Assembly (NCBI RefSeq): GCF_004217225.1
Contig: NZ_SHKM01000001.1
Location: 968,137 to 1,032,136, forward strand
Length of the DNA: 64,000 bases
Direction of reading: 5' to 3'
From: Azospira oryzae
GTDB lineage: Bacteria > Pseudomonadota > Gammaproteobacteria > Burkholderiales > Rhodocyclaceae
Every line of letters begins with the position of its first letter. The first letter of the stretch is position 1. Below are positions 1-13,266 of this stretch, piece after piece. A program made the translations under genes and the position numbers. Under the pieces are notes generated by a model. That model was not told the DNA's origin. It made no database searches and saw nothing but the letters and a program-made list of their open reading frames with translations.

Positions 1-509
1 GGCAAGCACGTCTCGGCCCTGGACAAGGACCAGACCGCCCTGCTGCGCAACCGCACCATCGGCTTCGTCTTCCAGGGCTTCAACCTGCTGCCGCGCATGA
101 GCCTGGAGGACAACGTGGCCCTGCCCCTGGTCTATTGCGGCGTGGACAAGGAAGAGCGGCGCCAGCGGGCCCGGGAACTGCTGGCCAAGGTGGGCCTGGG
201 CCAGTACGCCAAATCCCTGCCCAACCGCATCTCCGGCGGCCAGCAGCAGCGGGTGGCCATCGCCCGGGCCCTGGTGAACCGGCCCCGCCTGATCCTGGCC
301 GACGAGCCCACGGGCAACCTGGACAGCCACACCAGCGAGGAGATCATGGCCCTGTTCGAGGAACTGAACCGGGAGGGCATCACCATCGTCCTGGTCACCC
401 ACGAGCCGGATATCGCCCAGCACGCCAAGCGCCAGGTGCGCTTCCTCGACGGCCGCATCGTGCACGATGCGCCGACCCACCACGACCTGCCCGCCGGGGA
501 GGTCCAGCC

Positions 510-516
<7 letters not shown>
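1..516 (+). CDS. ABC transporter ATP-binding protein, MacB/LolD type (5' end missing)
   Basis: The reading frame is open from the first base, so the N-terminus with the Walker A motif lies outside the window; 171 residues are visible. The Q-loop ([13 protein letters not shown]), the ABC signature ([15 protein letters not shown]), Walker B plus D-loop ([13 protein letters not shown]) and the switch histidine (VTHEPD) are all present, so the visible part of the ATPase is intact. The stop codon overlaps the start of the permease gene (ATGCTGA), indicating translational coupling. The pair matches MacAB-type exporters or FtsX-like lipoprotein or peptide transporters. An upstream membrane-fusion protein (macA) would be expected outside the window. 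The family is certain; the substrate is unknown. Confidence 0.93.
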
Positions 517-1730
<1,214 letters not shown>

Positions 1731-1836
1731 ATCTTCACAAAGCCCTGCCATATGAGGCAGAGGGGACGCCACTCTCCACCGCATCATCGCGGAGAATGGC
1801 GTCCCTTCTTCGTTTCAGGCCTGGTCATAAAGGCGG

Positions 1837-1956
1837 GCCACAGAGGGCACAGAGAACACAGAGTATAAGCGTCGCCGTGGCAAAAGTTGGTGGCAAAAAA
1901 AACGGCGGCCCATGGCCGCCGTTCTTAATCTCTGTGTTCTCTGTGCCCTCTGTGGC
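1837..1956. repeat. palindromic CACAGAG intergenic element, copy 1
   Basis: Two 27-nt arms, 1837-1863 and 1930-1956, are perfect inverted repeats of each other (core CCACAGAGGGCACAGAG). They enclose 66 nt that contain the terminator of the chemoreceptor gene. A second copy with nearly the same arms and total length lies at 7756-7874. Intergenic position, palindromic arms and a variable interior point to a dispersed repeat family rather than a single regulatory site. Neither copy contains an ORF or transposase remnant. Confidence 0.85.
1893..1923 (-). terminator. Rho-independent terminator of the chemoreceptor gene
   Basis: A perfect 10-bp stem (AACGGCGGCC / GGCCGCCGTT) with a 3-nt loop lies at 1901-1923. 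On the minus strand it is followed by eight T residues. It sits about 50 nt past the stop codon of the minus-strand chemoreceptor gene, inside the CACAGAG repeat element. Confidence 0.85.
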
Positions 1957-1970
1957 TAAGCTTTCCCGCC

Positions 1971-3467
1971 TCAGTCGATGCGGAAGAAAGCGATGTTCTG
2001 CTTCAGCCGCTCGGCCTGGGAATGGAGTTCCTGGGCCGTGGCCGCCAGTTCCTCGGAGGCGCTGGCGTTGTGCTGGGTGGTCTGGTTCACCTGGCTGATG
2101 GCCTGGCTGATCTGGCCGGCGCCGATGGCCTGCTCCTCGGAGGAGGCGGCGATTTCCTTGACCAGCTGGGCGGTCTTTTCGATGTTGGGCATCATGTCCT
2201 GGAACAGGCGCCCGGCGTTTTCCGCCTGCTCCACGCTCTTGCCGGCCAGTTCGCCGATCTCGTGGGCGGCGGCCTGGGAACGCTCGGCCAGCTTGCGCAC
2301 CTCGCCGGCCACCACGGCGAAGCCCTTGCCGTGCTCGCCGGCCCGGGCCGCCTCGATGGCGGCGTTGAGGGCCAGCAGATTGGTCTGGTAGGCGATCTCG
2401 TCCACGATGCCGATCTTGTCGGCGATCTGCTTCATGGCCTCCACCGTGGCGCCCACGGTCTTGCCGCCGACCTGGGCGTCGCTGGCGGCCCGGGCCGACA
2501 TGTCCTGGGTCAGGTGGGCGTTGTCCTTGTTGTGCTCGATATTGGCCGACATCTGCTCGATGGAGGCGGAGGTCTCCTCGACGCTGGCGGCCTGCTCGGA
2601 GGCGGACTGGGAGAGGCTGTGGGAGGTGACGCTGACCTGATCCGAGGCATTGACCAGGGCATCGGCGCTGACCCGCACCTCCTGGATGACCTTGCGGGTG
2701 CGGTCGATCATGCGTTCGGCCGCCTGCAGCATGAGGCCGATTTCATCCTTGGCGTCGGAGGAGGCATGGACCGTCATGTCGCCCTCGGCCAGGGCCTCCA
2801 TCACCTTCTGCATGCGCTGCACCGGCCCGACGATGGTCTTCATCAGATAGACGGAGAAACCGATGAGCAGGATCAGGCCGCCGATGGCCAGGCTGCCCTG
2901 GGTGGTGGCGGCCTTGAAGAAGACCGCATCCACGTCGTCGATGTAGATGCCCGAGCCCACCAGCCAGCCCCATTCCTTGAAGGCCTTGACGTAGGAGATC
3001 TTCTCCACCGGCTCGCTCTTGCCCGGCTTGGGCCAGAAATAGGCGTAGTAGCCCTGGCCCACGTCCCGGCCGATGCGGGACATTTCCGAGAACAGGCGGT
3101 TGCCCTTGGGGTCCTTGGTCTCGGCGAAATTCTTGCCATCCATCTCCGGCTTGATGGGATGCATGACAATGTTGGCGTTGAAATCCATGAGGAAGAAGTA
3201 TTCCTCGCCCTCGTAACGCAGGCCCTTGATGGCGGCGGCGGCGGTCTGCCGCGCGTCCTCCTCGGAGAGGCGGCCGGCCTGCTGCTCCCGGTAGTAGTAG
3301 GCCAGGATGCCGTGGGCCGTTTCCACCACGTTCTTGGTCTTCAGCTTGCGGTCTTCCAGCAGGTTTTCCTTGAGCAGGAACAGCCCCTGGCCGGAATTGA
3401 CGAGGAAGCCGGCGACCGCCAGGGCCACCAGCAGGAAAAGCTTCCAACCCAGCTTCATGTTTTTCAT
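1971..3467 (-). CDS. methyl-accepting chemotaxis protein with sCache sensor
   Basis: A 498-residue chemoreceptor. It has transmembrane helix 1 (about residues 7-25), a periplasmic single-Cache domain (about 35-185, with EEYFFLMDFN, GYYAYFWPKPG and GWLVGSGIYIDDVD), helix 2 (about 190-212), a HAMP domain, and a cytoplasmic signalling domain. The signalling hairpin tip carries the conserved DEIAYQTNLLALNAAIEAA core followed by GEHGKGFAVVA. I chose the ATG at 3467 (MKNMKLGW): it has GGGAG just upstream, while the longer reading would need a TTG codon inside that ribosome site. sCache_2 receptors of this type often sense small carboxylates, but no ligand can be deduced. It stands alone, with no che genes nearby, and has its own terminator. 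Confidence 0.95.
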   Translation of the reverse strand: MKNMKLGWKLFLLVALAVAGFLVNSGQGLFLLKENLLEDRKLKTKNVVETAHGILAYYYREQQAGRLSEEDARQTAAAAIKGLRYEGEEYFFLMDFNANIVMHPIKPEMDGKNFAETKDPKGNRLFSEMSRIGRDVGQGYYAYFWPKPGKSEPVEKISYVKAFKEWGWLVGSGIYIDDVDAVFFKAATTQGSLAIGGLILLIGFSVYLMKTIVGPVQRMQKVMEALAEGDMTVHASSDAKDEIGLMLQAAERMIDRTRKVIQEVRVSADALVNASDQVSVTSHSLSQSASEQAASVEETSASIEQMSANIEHNKDNAHLTQDMSARAASDAQVGGKTVGATVEAMKQIADKIGIVDEIAYQTNLLALNAAIEAARAGEHGKGFAVVAGEVRKLAERSQAAAHEIGELAGKSVEQAENAGRLFQDMMPNIEKTAQLVKEIAASSEEQAIGAGQISQAISQVNQTTQHNASASEELAATAQELHSQAERLKQNIAFFRID

Positions 3468-3596
3468 CGATTGTCTCCCGCCTCTCAACCCTTAGTTGTG
3501 CCAGCGATATTGTTTTGGTCGGCCCCTCCCCGCCTCGGTCGGCGGGGCTGCCGCAGGCTATTCTAGCCATTTTGTCGCCGTCTTTGCGCATCGCTT

Positions 3597-3626
3597 TTGG
3601 CACTGGCCTGCCGGGGCGGGTAAAAT
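3597..3626 (+). promoter_or_regulatory. candidate sigma-70 promoter of the biotin operon
   Basis: TTGGCA at 3597-3602, an 18-nt spacer and TAAAAT at 3621-3626, about 70 nt before the bioA start. I recognise no BirA operator here. Assigned by consensus match and position only. Confidence 0.45.
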
Positions 3627-3698
3627 GGCGGGCTTGAGGTGGTGGCCCCGGCGCCGCGACCTGTCCACCATCCCTGCCCACCATCCCGCCCACGCCCC

Positions 3699-5027
3699 AT
3701 GTCCGCAAACCGCCGCCTCCTGGACCGCAGCCTTGCCGCTGTCTGGCATCCGTGCACCCAGATGCAGCACCACCTGGCGGCCGACGGACTGCCCCTGATC
3801 CCCGTCCAGAGCGGCGAGGGGGTATGGCTGACGGACTTCGACGGCCGCCGTTACCTGGACGGGGTCAGCTCCTGGTGGGTCAATCTCTTCGGCCACCGCA
3901 ACCCGCGCATCAACGCCGCCCTCAGGGACCAGCTGGAAACCCTGGAGCACGTGATCCTGGCCGGCTTCACCCACGAGCCGGTGGTGCAGCTCTCCGAGCG
4001 CCTCTCCGCCCTTACCGGCGGCGCCCTGGGCCATGCCTTCTACGCCTCCGACGGCGCCTCGGCCACCGAGATCGCCCTGAAGATGTCGCACCACTACTGG
4101 CGCAACACGGGCCAGCCGGAAAAGACCGATTTCCTTTGCCTGGAAGGCAGCTACCACGGCGAGACCGTGGGCGCCCTGGCGGTCACCGACGTGGCCCTGT
4201 TCAAGGATGCCTACGCTCCCCTGATCCGCCCCGCCGCCGTGCTGCCCTCCCCCGACGCCCGCCTAGCCCGGGACGGCGAGACCGCCGCCGACATGGCCCG
4301 GCGCGCCGCCGCGGCCCTGGAAGCCCATCTGCAAGCCCACCACGGCCACATCGCCGCCCTCATCGTGGAACCCCTGATCCAGTGCGCCACCGGCATGGCC
4401 ATGCACGATCCGCTCTACCTGAGCCTGGCGCGGCAGGCCTGCGACCGCTACGGCGTGCACCTCATCTGCGACGAGATCGCCGTGGGCTTCGGCCGCAGCG
4501 GCACCTTCTTCGCCCATGAGCAGGCCAACATCCGGCCGGACTTCCTCTGCCTCTCCAAAGGCATCACCGGCGGCTACCTGCCCCTCTCCGTGGTGCTGAC
4601 CACCGACACCGTGTATGAAGCCTTCCTCGACGATGCCGTGACCCGGGGCTTCCTCCACTCCCATTCCTACACCGGCAACGCCCTGGCCTGCCGGGCCGCC
4701 CTGGCCACCCTGGACATCTTCGAGCAGGACGGCGTGATCGCCGCCAACCGGCAGCTCTCGGAGCGCCTGCACCAGCTGCTGGAACCCCTGCGCCAGCATC
4801 CCCGGGTGCGCCACTACCGGCGCCGCGGCATGATCCTGGCGTTCGACGTGGAAGGGGCCGACGCCTCCTTCTCCCGCCGCTTCTACAAGGCCGGCCTGGA
4901 GCGGGAACTGATGCTGCGCCCCATCGGCAACACGGTCTATCTGATGCCGCCCTACGTGCTCTCCGAGGACGAGGCTCGCCATCTCTGCCAGGGCACCCTG
5001 GCCACCCTGGAGGCCACACTCGCATGA
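3699..5027 (+). CDS. bioA: adenosylmethionine-8-amino-7-oxononanoate aminotransferase
   Basis: A 442-residue PLP-dependent class III aminotransferase that converts 7-keto-8-aminopelargonate to 7,8-diaminopelargonate using SAM as amino donor (biotin synthesis). Seen: WHPCTQM near the N-terminus, GVSSWWVNLFGHRNP, the PLP phosphate region YASDGASATEIALKM, the DEIAVGFGRSG motif with the PLP-binding Asp, and the Schiff-base lysine in LSKGITGGYLPLS (about residue 287). The ATG at 3699 (MSANRRLL) gives the family-typical length; a longer in-frame reading from 3639 would add a proline-rich tail unlike BioA. First gene of a bioAFHCD run; its end overlaps bioF by 4 nt. Confidence 0.96.
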   Translation: MSANRRLLDRSLAAVWHPCTQMQHHLAADGLPLIPVQSGEGVWLTDFDGRRYLDGVSSWWVNLFGHRNPRINAALRDQLETLEHVILAGFTHEPVVQLSERLSALTGGALGHAFYASDGASATEIALKMSHHYWRNTGQPEKTDFLCLEGSYHGETVGALAVTDVALFKDAYAPLIRPAAVLPSPDARLARDGETAADMARRAAAALEAHLQAHHGHIAALIVEPLIQCATGMAMHDPLYLSLARQACDRYGVHLICDEIAVGFGRSGTFFAHEQANIRPDFLCLSKGITGGYLPLSVVLTTDTVYEAFLDDAVTRGFLHSHSYTGNALACRAALATLDIFEQDGVIAANRQLSERLHQLLEPLRQHPRVRHYRRRGMILAFDVEGADASFSRRFYKAGLERELMLRPIGNTVYLMPPYVLSEDEARHLCQGTLATLEATLA

Positions 5028-6199
5028 TCTGGGAAAGCCTGGACGCCGAACTCAAAGCCATCGAAGCCGAAGGCCTGACCCGCCGCCGCCGCATCGTCGA
5101 TTCCCCCTGCGGGCCGGACATGGTGGCGGACGGCAAGCCGGTGCTGGCCTTCTGCAGCAACGACTACCTGGGCCTGGCCAACCACCCGGAAATCGCCGAG
5201 GCCATGGCCGAAGGCGCCCGGCAGTGGGGCGCCGGCTCCGGCGCCTCCCATCTGGTGAGCGGCCACCTGCGCCCCCACCACCAGCTGGAAGAAGCCCTGG
5301 CCGCCTTCGTCATGCGCCAGCGGGCCCTGTATTTTTCCACCGGCTACATGGCCAACCTGGCCATGATTCCGGCCCTGGTGGGCCGGGGCGACGCGGTCTT
5401 CGCCGACAAGCTCAACCACGCCTCCCTCATCGATGCGGTGCAGCTCTCCCGGGCCGACAGCCACCGCTACCGGCACCTGGACCTGGCCCATCTGGAAAGC
5501 CAGCTGGCCGCCAGCCAGGCGCCGCGCAAGATGATCGTCACCGACGCCATCTTCAGCATGGACGGCGACATCGCCCCCCTGGAAGAACTCTACGAACTGG
5601 CCGAGAAATACGACACCTGGCTGGTCATCGACGACGCCCACGGCTTCGGCGTGGTGGGCCAGGGCCGGGGCAGCGCCGCCGCGGTGAAGCTCATTCCCTC
5701 GCCCCGGGTCCTCTACATGGGCACCCTGGGCAAGGCCGCCGGCGTCTCCGGCGCCTTCGTCGCCGGCAGCGCCAAGGTCCTGGAATGGCTGCTGCAGAAG
5801 GCCCGCACCTACATCTTCACCACCGCCGCCAGCCCGGCCGTGGCCTGCGCCCTGCAGAAGAGCCTGGAGCTGATCGCCGCCGGCAGCGAGCGCCGGGCCC
5901 ATCTGGTGACCCTCATAGCCCGCCTGCGCCTGGGCCTGGAACCCCTCTGCGCCGAGCGGGGCTGGCAGCTGCTGGATTCCCCCACCCCCATCCAGCCCCT
6001 GGTCATCGGCGACAACGAACCCACCCTGGCCCTGAGCCGGGCCCTGCTGGAGCGGGGCATCTGGGTGCCCGCCATCCGCCCGCCCACCGTGGCCAAGGGC
6101 CAGGCCCGGCTGCGCATCACCCTTTCCGCCGCCCACACCGTGGGCCAGGTGGACGCCCTGGTGGCGGCCCTGGCCGAATGCGGGCCGCTGAAAAATTGA
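5024..6199 (+). CDS. bioF: 8-amino-7-oxononanoate synthase
   Basis: A 391-residue alpha-oxoamine synthase that condenses pimeloyl-ACP (or -CoA) with L-alanine. Recognised from FCSNDYLGLANHPE, GAGSGASHLVSGH, the DAIFSMDGDIAPL and DDAHGFGVVG motifs, and the PLP lysine in MGTLGKAAGVSGAF (about residue 236). The start codon overlaps the bioA stop (ATGA), and bioH follows after 10 nt. Length and motif order match the family. Confidence 0.96.
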   Translation: MIWESLDAELKAIEAEGLTRRRRIVDSPCGPDMVADGKPVLAFCSNDYLGLANHPEIAEAMAEGARQWGAGSGASHLVSGHLRPHHQLEEALAAFVMRQRALYFSTGYMANLAMIPALVGRGDAVFADKLNHASLIDAVQLSRADSHRYRHLDLAHLESQLAASQAPRKMIVTDAIFSMDGDIAPLEELYELAEKYDTWLVIDDAHGFGVVGQGRGSAAAVKLIPSPRVLYMGTLGKAAGVSGAFVAGSAKVLEWLLQKARTYIFTTAASPAVACALQKSLELIAAGSERRAHLVTLIARLRLGLEPLCAERGWQLLDSPTPIQPLVIGDNEPTLALSRALLERGIWVPAIRPPTVAKGQARLRITLSAAHTVGQVDALVAALAECGPLKN

Positions 6200-6209
6200 G
6201 TCCGACGCC

Positions 6210-6962
6210 ATGAATTCCCCCGCCAAGCGCCCCCTGGCCCTGCTCCACGGCTGGGGCCTGGATTCCCGGGTGTGGGAGGCCCTGCTGCCCCACCTGACGC
6301 CCCATTTCTCCGTCACCCGGCTGCAGTTGCCCGGTTATCCGGGCCGCCCCGACGGCGCCGACTCGGTGGCCGCCACCGTGGACACCCTGCTGACCGACGT
6401 GCCCGAGGGCGCCCTGCTGCTCGGCTGGTCCCTCGGCGGCCAGCTGGCCCAGCTGATGGCGGCCCGGGCCCCCAAGCGCATCGCCGGCCTGGTACTGGTG
6501 GCCACCTCGCCCCGCTTCCTCGCCGGCAAAGGCTGGAACGCCGGCCAGCCGGCCAGCCTGCTCGGCGGCTTCTCCGCCGCCGTGGGCCTGGCCCCGGGCC
6601 CGGTGCTGCCCCGCTTCGCCACCCTGATGAACCAGGGCGACAGCCTGGCCAAGGACATCAACCGCCAGCTGGCGCCCCTGACCAAGGCCCCCCTGGCGGA
6701 AAAGGCCGCCCTGCTGCGGGGCCTGGACTGGCTGCGGGACCTGGATCTGCGCCCCCTGGCGCCCAAGCTGCCCCATCCGGCCCTGGTCATCCACGGCGAG
6801 GCCGATTCCCTGATGCCGGTGGAGGCCGCCCGCTGGCTGGCCGCCCAGCTGCCCCACGGCCAGCTGCAGCTCATGGCGGAGGCCGCCCACACCCCCTTCC
6901 TGCACGATCCGGCCGCCTTCGCCGGCCATGTGCAGGCCTGGGCGCAAGGACTGCCCGCCTGA
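6210..6962 (+). CDS. bioH: pimeloyl-ACP methyl ester carboxylesterase
   Basis: A 250-residue alpha/beta-hydrolase that removes the methyl ester from pimeloyl-ACP methyl ester, ending the BioC-initiated fatty-acid detour. Seen: the oxyanion region LLHGWGLDSRVW, the nucleophile elbow GWSLGGQ (Ser), the acid in IHGEADSLMPVEAA and the histidine in AAHTPFLHDP. Placement between bioF and bioC supports BioH rather than a generic esterase. Its stop overlaps the bioC start (TGATG). Confidence 0.94.
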   Translation: MNSPAKRPLALLHGWGLDSRVWEALLPHLTPHFSVTRLQLPGYPGRPDGADSVAATVDTLLTDVPEGALLLGWSLGGQLAQLMAARAPKRIAGLVLVATSPRFLAGKGWNAGQPASLLGGFSAAVGLAPGPVLPRFATLMNQGDSLAKDINRQLAPLTKAPLAEKAALLRGLDWLRDLDLRPLAPKLPHPALVIHGEADSLMPVEAARWLAAQLPHGQLQLMAEAAHTPFLHDPAAFAGHVQAWAQGLPA

Positions 6963-7735
6963 TGGAAAAACACCACATCCGCCGCGCCTTCGACCGGGCC
7001 GCCGATTCCTACGACCAGGCCGCGGCCCTGCAACGCCAGGTGTGCGACGCCCTGGAATCCTCCCTGCCGCCCGGGGACGGCCAGCTGCCCGCCGGCTTTC
7101 TCCTCGACGCCGGCTGCGGCACCGGCTACGGCGCCGGCCTGCTGGCCCACCGCTATCCAGGCCACCCCCTGCTCCTGGCCGACTTCGCCCCGGCCATGCT
7201 GGCCCGGGCCCGGGAAGGGGACAACGGCGGCCTGCCGCTGTGCGCCGACCTGGAGCACCTGCCCCTGGCCGCCGGCGGCGCCGCCCTCTACTGGTCCAGC
7301 CTGGCCGTGCAGTGGTGCGACCTGGGCCACAGCCTCAAGGAAGCGGCCCGGGTGCTGGCGCCCGGCGGCGTCCTCGCCTTCAGCACCCTGGGGCCCGGCA
7401 CCTTCGCCGAACTGGGGGAGGCTTTCGCCGGCATCGACAGCCATCGCCACGTGCTGCCCTTCGCGCCCCCGGCCACCTGCGGCGAAGCCATGCTCGGCGC
7501 CGGTTTCCAGGAACTGCGGGTGGAACGGCGCAAGCTGCAGATCTTCTACCCGGACCTGCGCAGCCTGCTGCGGGCCATCAAGGACATCGGCGCCAACCAG
7601 GTGGGCGGTGCCCGCCGCACCGGCTTCCTCGGCAAGGCCGCCTGGAAGACCGTGGAAGCGCGCTACGAACGCCACCGCAGCACCGCCGGCCTGCCCGCCA
7701 CCTACGACGTGGTGCTGTGTACGGCGGTGAAGTGA
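6962..7735 (+). CDS. bioC: malonyl-ACP O-methyltransferase
   Basis: A 257-residue SAM-dependent methyltransferase that methylates malonyl-ACP to start pimelate synthesis. The N-terminus IRRAFDRAADSYDQAAALQ is typical of BioC, and motif I is LLDAGCGTGYGAGLL. The region YWSSLAVQWCDLGHSLKEAARVL corresponds to the BioC segment around motif IV. Overlaps bioH by 1 nt. It is separated from bioD by the second CACAGAG repeat element. Confidence 0.95.
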   Translation: MEKHHIRRAFDRAADSYDQAAALQRQVCDALESSLPPGDGQLPAGFLLDAGCGTGYGAGLLAHRYPGHPLLLADFAPAMLARAREGDNGGLPLCADLEHLPLAAGGAALYWSSLAVQWCDLGHSLKEAARVLAPGGVLAFSTLGPGTFAELGEAFAGIDSHRHVLPFAPPATCGEAMLGAGFQELRVERRKLQIFYPDLRSLLRAIKDIGANQVGGARRTGFLGKAAWKTVEARYERHRSTAGLPATYDVVLCTAVK

Positions 7736-7755
7736 GCAGGCGAAAATTCTTTTTT

Positions 7756-7874
7756 GCCACAGAGGGCACAGAGAACACAGAGGGGAAGAACTGTCCGGCT
7801 GCCACGGCCGGCGGCAGCATTCCGTCCCCTCTGTATTTCAGGCTTTTCTCTGTGATCTCTGTGCCCTCTGTGGC
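7756..7874. repeat. palindromic CACAGAG intergenic element, copy 2
   Basis: Arms 7756-7782 and 7848-7874 are 27-nt inverted repeats with one mismatch. The left arm is identical to the left arm of the copy at 1837. Total length is 119 bp against 120 bp for copy 1, with unrelated interior sequence. It sits inside the biotin operon between bioC and bioD, so the transcript would form a long hairpin there. A nested inverted repeat (CAGAGGGGA at 7778 and TCCCCTCTG at 7825) could form an alternative, shorter stem. Confidence 0.85.
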
Positions 7875-7900
7875 CAACGCCTTTCAGTGAGGACCGCACC

Positions 7901-8554
7901 ATGAAACAGGGTTATTTCATCGCCGGCACCGATACGGAAATCGGCAAGACCTTCTCCGCCTGCGCCCTGCTGCACGCCGCCCGGCGCCAGGGGCTGTCGG
8001 CCCTGGCCATGAAGCCGGTGGCGGCCGGCACCGAGGCCGACGGGGATAACGACGACGTGCGCCGCCTGATGGCCGCCGCCTCCGTGGCGGCGCCCCGGGA
8101 CCTGGTCAATCCCTATCTGTTCGCCCCACCCATCGCCCCCCACATCGCCGCCGCCGAAGCCGGCCGGCCCATCAAGGCGGCGGTGATCCGCCATGCCTTC
8201 CAGGAGCTCAAGCCCCTGGCCGAGGTGCTGATCGTGGAAGGAGTGGGCGGCTGGCGCGTGCCCCTGGGGGATGATTTCGATGCCGCCGACCTGGCCCGGG
8301 AGCTGGGCCTGCCGGTGATCCTGGTGGTGGGCATGCGCTTGGGCTGCATCAGCCATGCCCTGCTCACGGCCGAGTCCATCGCCGCCCAGGGCCTGCCCCT
8401 GGCGGGCTGGGTGGCCAACCGCATCGATCCGGCCATGAGCCGCTTCGAGGAAAACCTGGCCTGCCTGGAGCGGGCCCTGCCGGCGCCCCTGCTGGGCGTC
8501 ATTCCCCACGGCGTGGACGCTGCCGCGGCCGGCGACCTGCTGCGCCTGCCCTAG
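7901..8554 (+). CDS. bioD: dethiobiotin synthetase
   Basis: A 217-residue ATP-dependent carboxylase that closes the ureido ring on 7,8-diaminopelargonate. It has the P-loop GTDTEIGKT near the N-terminus, the KPVAAG motif, [11 protein letters not shown] and a conserved ANRID near the end. Last gene of the bio run. bioB is not in the window, so the final sulfur insertion is encoded elsewhere. Confidence 0.95.
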   Translation: MKQGYFIAGTDTEIGKTFSACALLHAARRQGLSALAMKPVAAGTEADGDNDDVRRLMAAASVAAPRDLVNPYLFAPPIAPHIAAAEAGRPIKAAVIRHAFQELKPLAEVLIVEGVGGWRVPLGDDFDAADLARELGLPVILVVGMRLGCISHALLTAESIAAQGLPLAGWVANRIDPAMSRFEENLACLERALPAPLLGVIPHGVDAAAAGDLLRLP

Positions 8555-8743
8555 GCGCCCGGCAACAAACCCCTGGGGGCACCCGGCCAGGAGGCGCATC
8601 CCTGGCCGATGTCCGGCATGGCATGACGGAAAGCGGCGCCGGACGGGCGTCTCCGGCCTGCCGCCACACGCAACCCACGACTCCCGATCCGCAGCGGGCC
8701 GTCCGGACCCAGCTCCCCCACGGCAGGCTCCCGGCCTGCCGTT
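8555..8743. other. convergent intergenic gap with a GC hairpin
   Basis: 189 nt between the convergent bioD and histidine-kinase genes. The only structure I see is a 9-bp hairpin at 8720-8742 (ACGGCAGGC / GCCTGCCGT) directly against the kinase stop codon. It lacks a proper T-run on either strand, so it is at best a weak terminator. Confidence 0.4.
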
Positions 8744-11887
<3,144 letters not shown>

Positions 11888-12113
11888 GGGCAAGGGCCGG
11901 AAGAACGGAAAGGGCGCCAAAAGGGCCGCCACGAAAGGGTCCGGCGGGGCCGGGGAAGCGCCTGCCGGCGGCGGGCTGCAAAGCCCCGCCCCACGGTGTT
12001 TTTCGTGACGATTTGTAACCGCAAAGTATAGCAGAGGCGCCATGGACAGCCCGGGGGAAAGCCGCCATAATCCAGCGACCCCAGCACGGCTGCATGCCCC
12101 TTTCCGGATACCC

Positions 12114-12653
12114 ATGAAGTTTCTCTTCGACCTGTTCCCCGTCCTCCTCTTTTTCATCGCCTTCAAGTTCGCCGGCATCTACGTCGCCACCGCCGTGGCC
12201 ATCGCCGCCACCTTCGGCCAGATCGGCTGGCTCAAGCTGCGCCGCAAGCCGGTGGACACCATGCTCTGGGTCAGCCTGGCCATCATCGTCATTTTCGGCG
12301 GCGCCACCCTGGTGCTGCACGACGAGACCTTCATCAAGTGGAAGCCGACGGTGCTGTACTGGATGTTCGCCCTGATCCTGGGCGGCGCCACCCTGTTCTT
12401 CCGCCGCAACCTGATCCGTAGCCTGATGCAGGAAAAGATGGAACTGCCCGATGTCGCCTGGCAGCGCATGAATCTGTCCTGGATCGCCTTTTTCAGCCTC
12501 ATGGGGGCCCTCAACCTCTATGTGGCCTTCCACTACCCCACGGAAACCTGGGTCAATTTCAAACTGTTCGGCGGCATGGGCCTGATGCTGGTGTTCGTCC
12601 TCATCCAGGGGGCCATGCTGTCCAAGTACGTGAGCGACGAGGAGAAAAACTGA
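12114..12653 (+). CDS. yciB: inner membrane-spanning protein YciB (septation protein A family)
   Basis: 179 residues, the usual YciB length, with about five transmembrane helices and the family N-terminus [18 protein letters not shown]. Also seen are the conserved [16 protein letters not shown] segment and a C-terminus of the form [10 protein letters not shown]. YciB is linked to cell-envelope synthesis and septation in other bacteria. The ATG at 12114 is chosen by family length. It overlaps the next gene by 1 nt (TGATG); the yciB-yciI-bolA-parvulin order is common in betaproteobacteria. Confidence 0.93.
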   Translation: MKFLFDLFPVLLFFIAFKFAGIYVATAVAIAATFGQIGWLKLRRKPVDTMLWVSLAIIVIFGGATLVLHDETFIKWKPTVLYWMFALILGGATLFFRRNLIRSLMQEKMELPDVAWQRMNLSWIAFFSLMGALNLYVAFHYPTETWVNFKLFGGMGLMLVFVLIQGAMLSKYVSDEEKN

Positions 12654-12955
12654 TGCTTTACATCATCATCGGCGAAGACCGCCCCGGCAGCCTGGAGGCC
12701 CGTCTGGCCGCCCGTCCCGCCCACCTGGAGCGGCTCACCCAGCTGCAGCAGGAAGCCCGCCTGATCCTGGCCGGCCCCTGCCCCGCCATCGATTCCCCCG
12801 ATCCCGGCCCGGCCGGCTTCTCCGGCAGCCTCATCGTCGCCGAGTTCGCCTCCCTGGAAGCCGCCCGTGCCTGGGCCGATGCGGACCCCTATGTGGCCGC
12901 CGGCGTCTACGCCCAGGTCACGGTCAAGCCCTTCAAGAAGGTGCTGCCGGCGTGA
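12653..12955 (+). CDS. YciI-like protein
   Basis: A 100-residue single-domain YCII protein. It has the family's N-terminal [13 protein letters not shown] strand and a central histidine in [11 protein letters not shown]. The conserved [22 protein letters not shown] region and [10 protein letters not shown] tail follow. The family has a dimeric ferredoxin-like fold; its function is mostly unknown, with a few members linked to hydrolytic or redox chemistry. Translationally coupled to yciB upstream and to bolA downstream (4-nt overlap). Confidence 0.9.
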   Translation: MLYIIIGEDRPGSLEARLAARPAHLERLTQLQQEARLILAGPCPAIDSPDPGPAGFSGSLIVAEFASLEAARAWADADPYVAAGVYAQVTVKPFKKVLPA

Positions 12956-13224
12956 GCGACACCCTGGCTGAAATGCAGCGGCGGCTGGCCGTGCTGGCCC
13001 CCCTGCGTCTGCACATCGACGACGAGTCGGCGGCCCACCGGGGCCATGCCGGCGCTGCCGGCGGCGGCGGCCATTACCGCCTGACCCTGGTCAGCGCCGC
13101 CTTTGCCGGCAAGAACACGGTGGCCCGCCACCGCCTGGTCTACGACGCCCTGGGCGACATGATGCAGGGGCCCATCCATGCCCTCGCCATAAATGCCCTG
13201 ACGCCGGACCAAGACTCCGTATAA
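12952..13224 (+). CDS. bolA: BolA-family protein
   Basis: A 90-residue BolA/IbaG-type protein starting at GTG (12952) and overlapping the preceding stop by 4 nt. The [25 protein letters not shown] segment contains the BolA fold's invariant histidine and the helix-turn-helix-like [13 protein letters not shown]. The [11 protein letters not shown] tail is typical. BolA proteins partner monothiol glutaredoxins in Fe-S handling. The parvulin promoter overlaps its 3' end. Confidence 0.9.
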   Translation: MSDTLAEMQRRLAVLAPLRLHIDDESAAHRGHAGAAGGGGHYRLTLVSAAFAGKNTVARHRLVYDALGDMMQGPIHALAINALTPDQDSV

Positions 13225-13225
13225 T
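13198..13225 (+). promoter_or_regulatory. candidate promoter of the parvulin gene
   Basis: CTGACG at 13198-13203, a 16-nt spacer and a perfect TATAAT at 13220-13225, ending one base past the bolA stop and about 42 nt before the parvulin ATG. Confidence 0.5.
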
Positions 13226-13266
13226 CGCGTTTTACCCCACCCATCACACAGCACAAGGACAAGTTC

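Noticed and set aside
3639-3698. Longer bioA start at 3639
   Set aside because: It would add a Pro/His-rich segment not found in BioA and no ribosome site precedes it.
1837-7874. CACAGAG repeats as a CRISPR array or IS end
   Set aside because: There are only two inverted pairs 6 kb apart, with no regular spacers, no cas genes and no transposase. They fit a dispersed palindromic element better.
8720-8742. Hairpin as terminator for bioD or the kinase
   Set aside because: Stem is good but neither strand shows a T-run; reported only as a structure in the gap.
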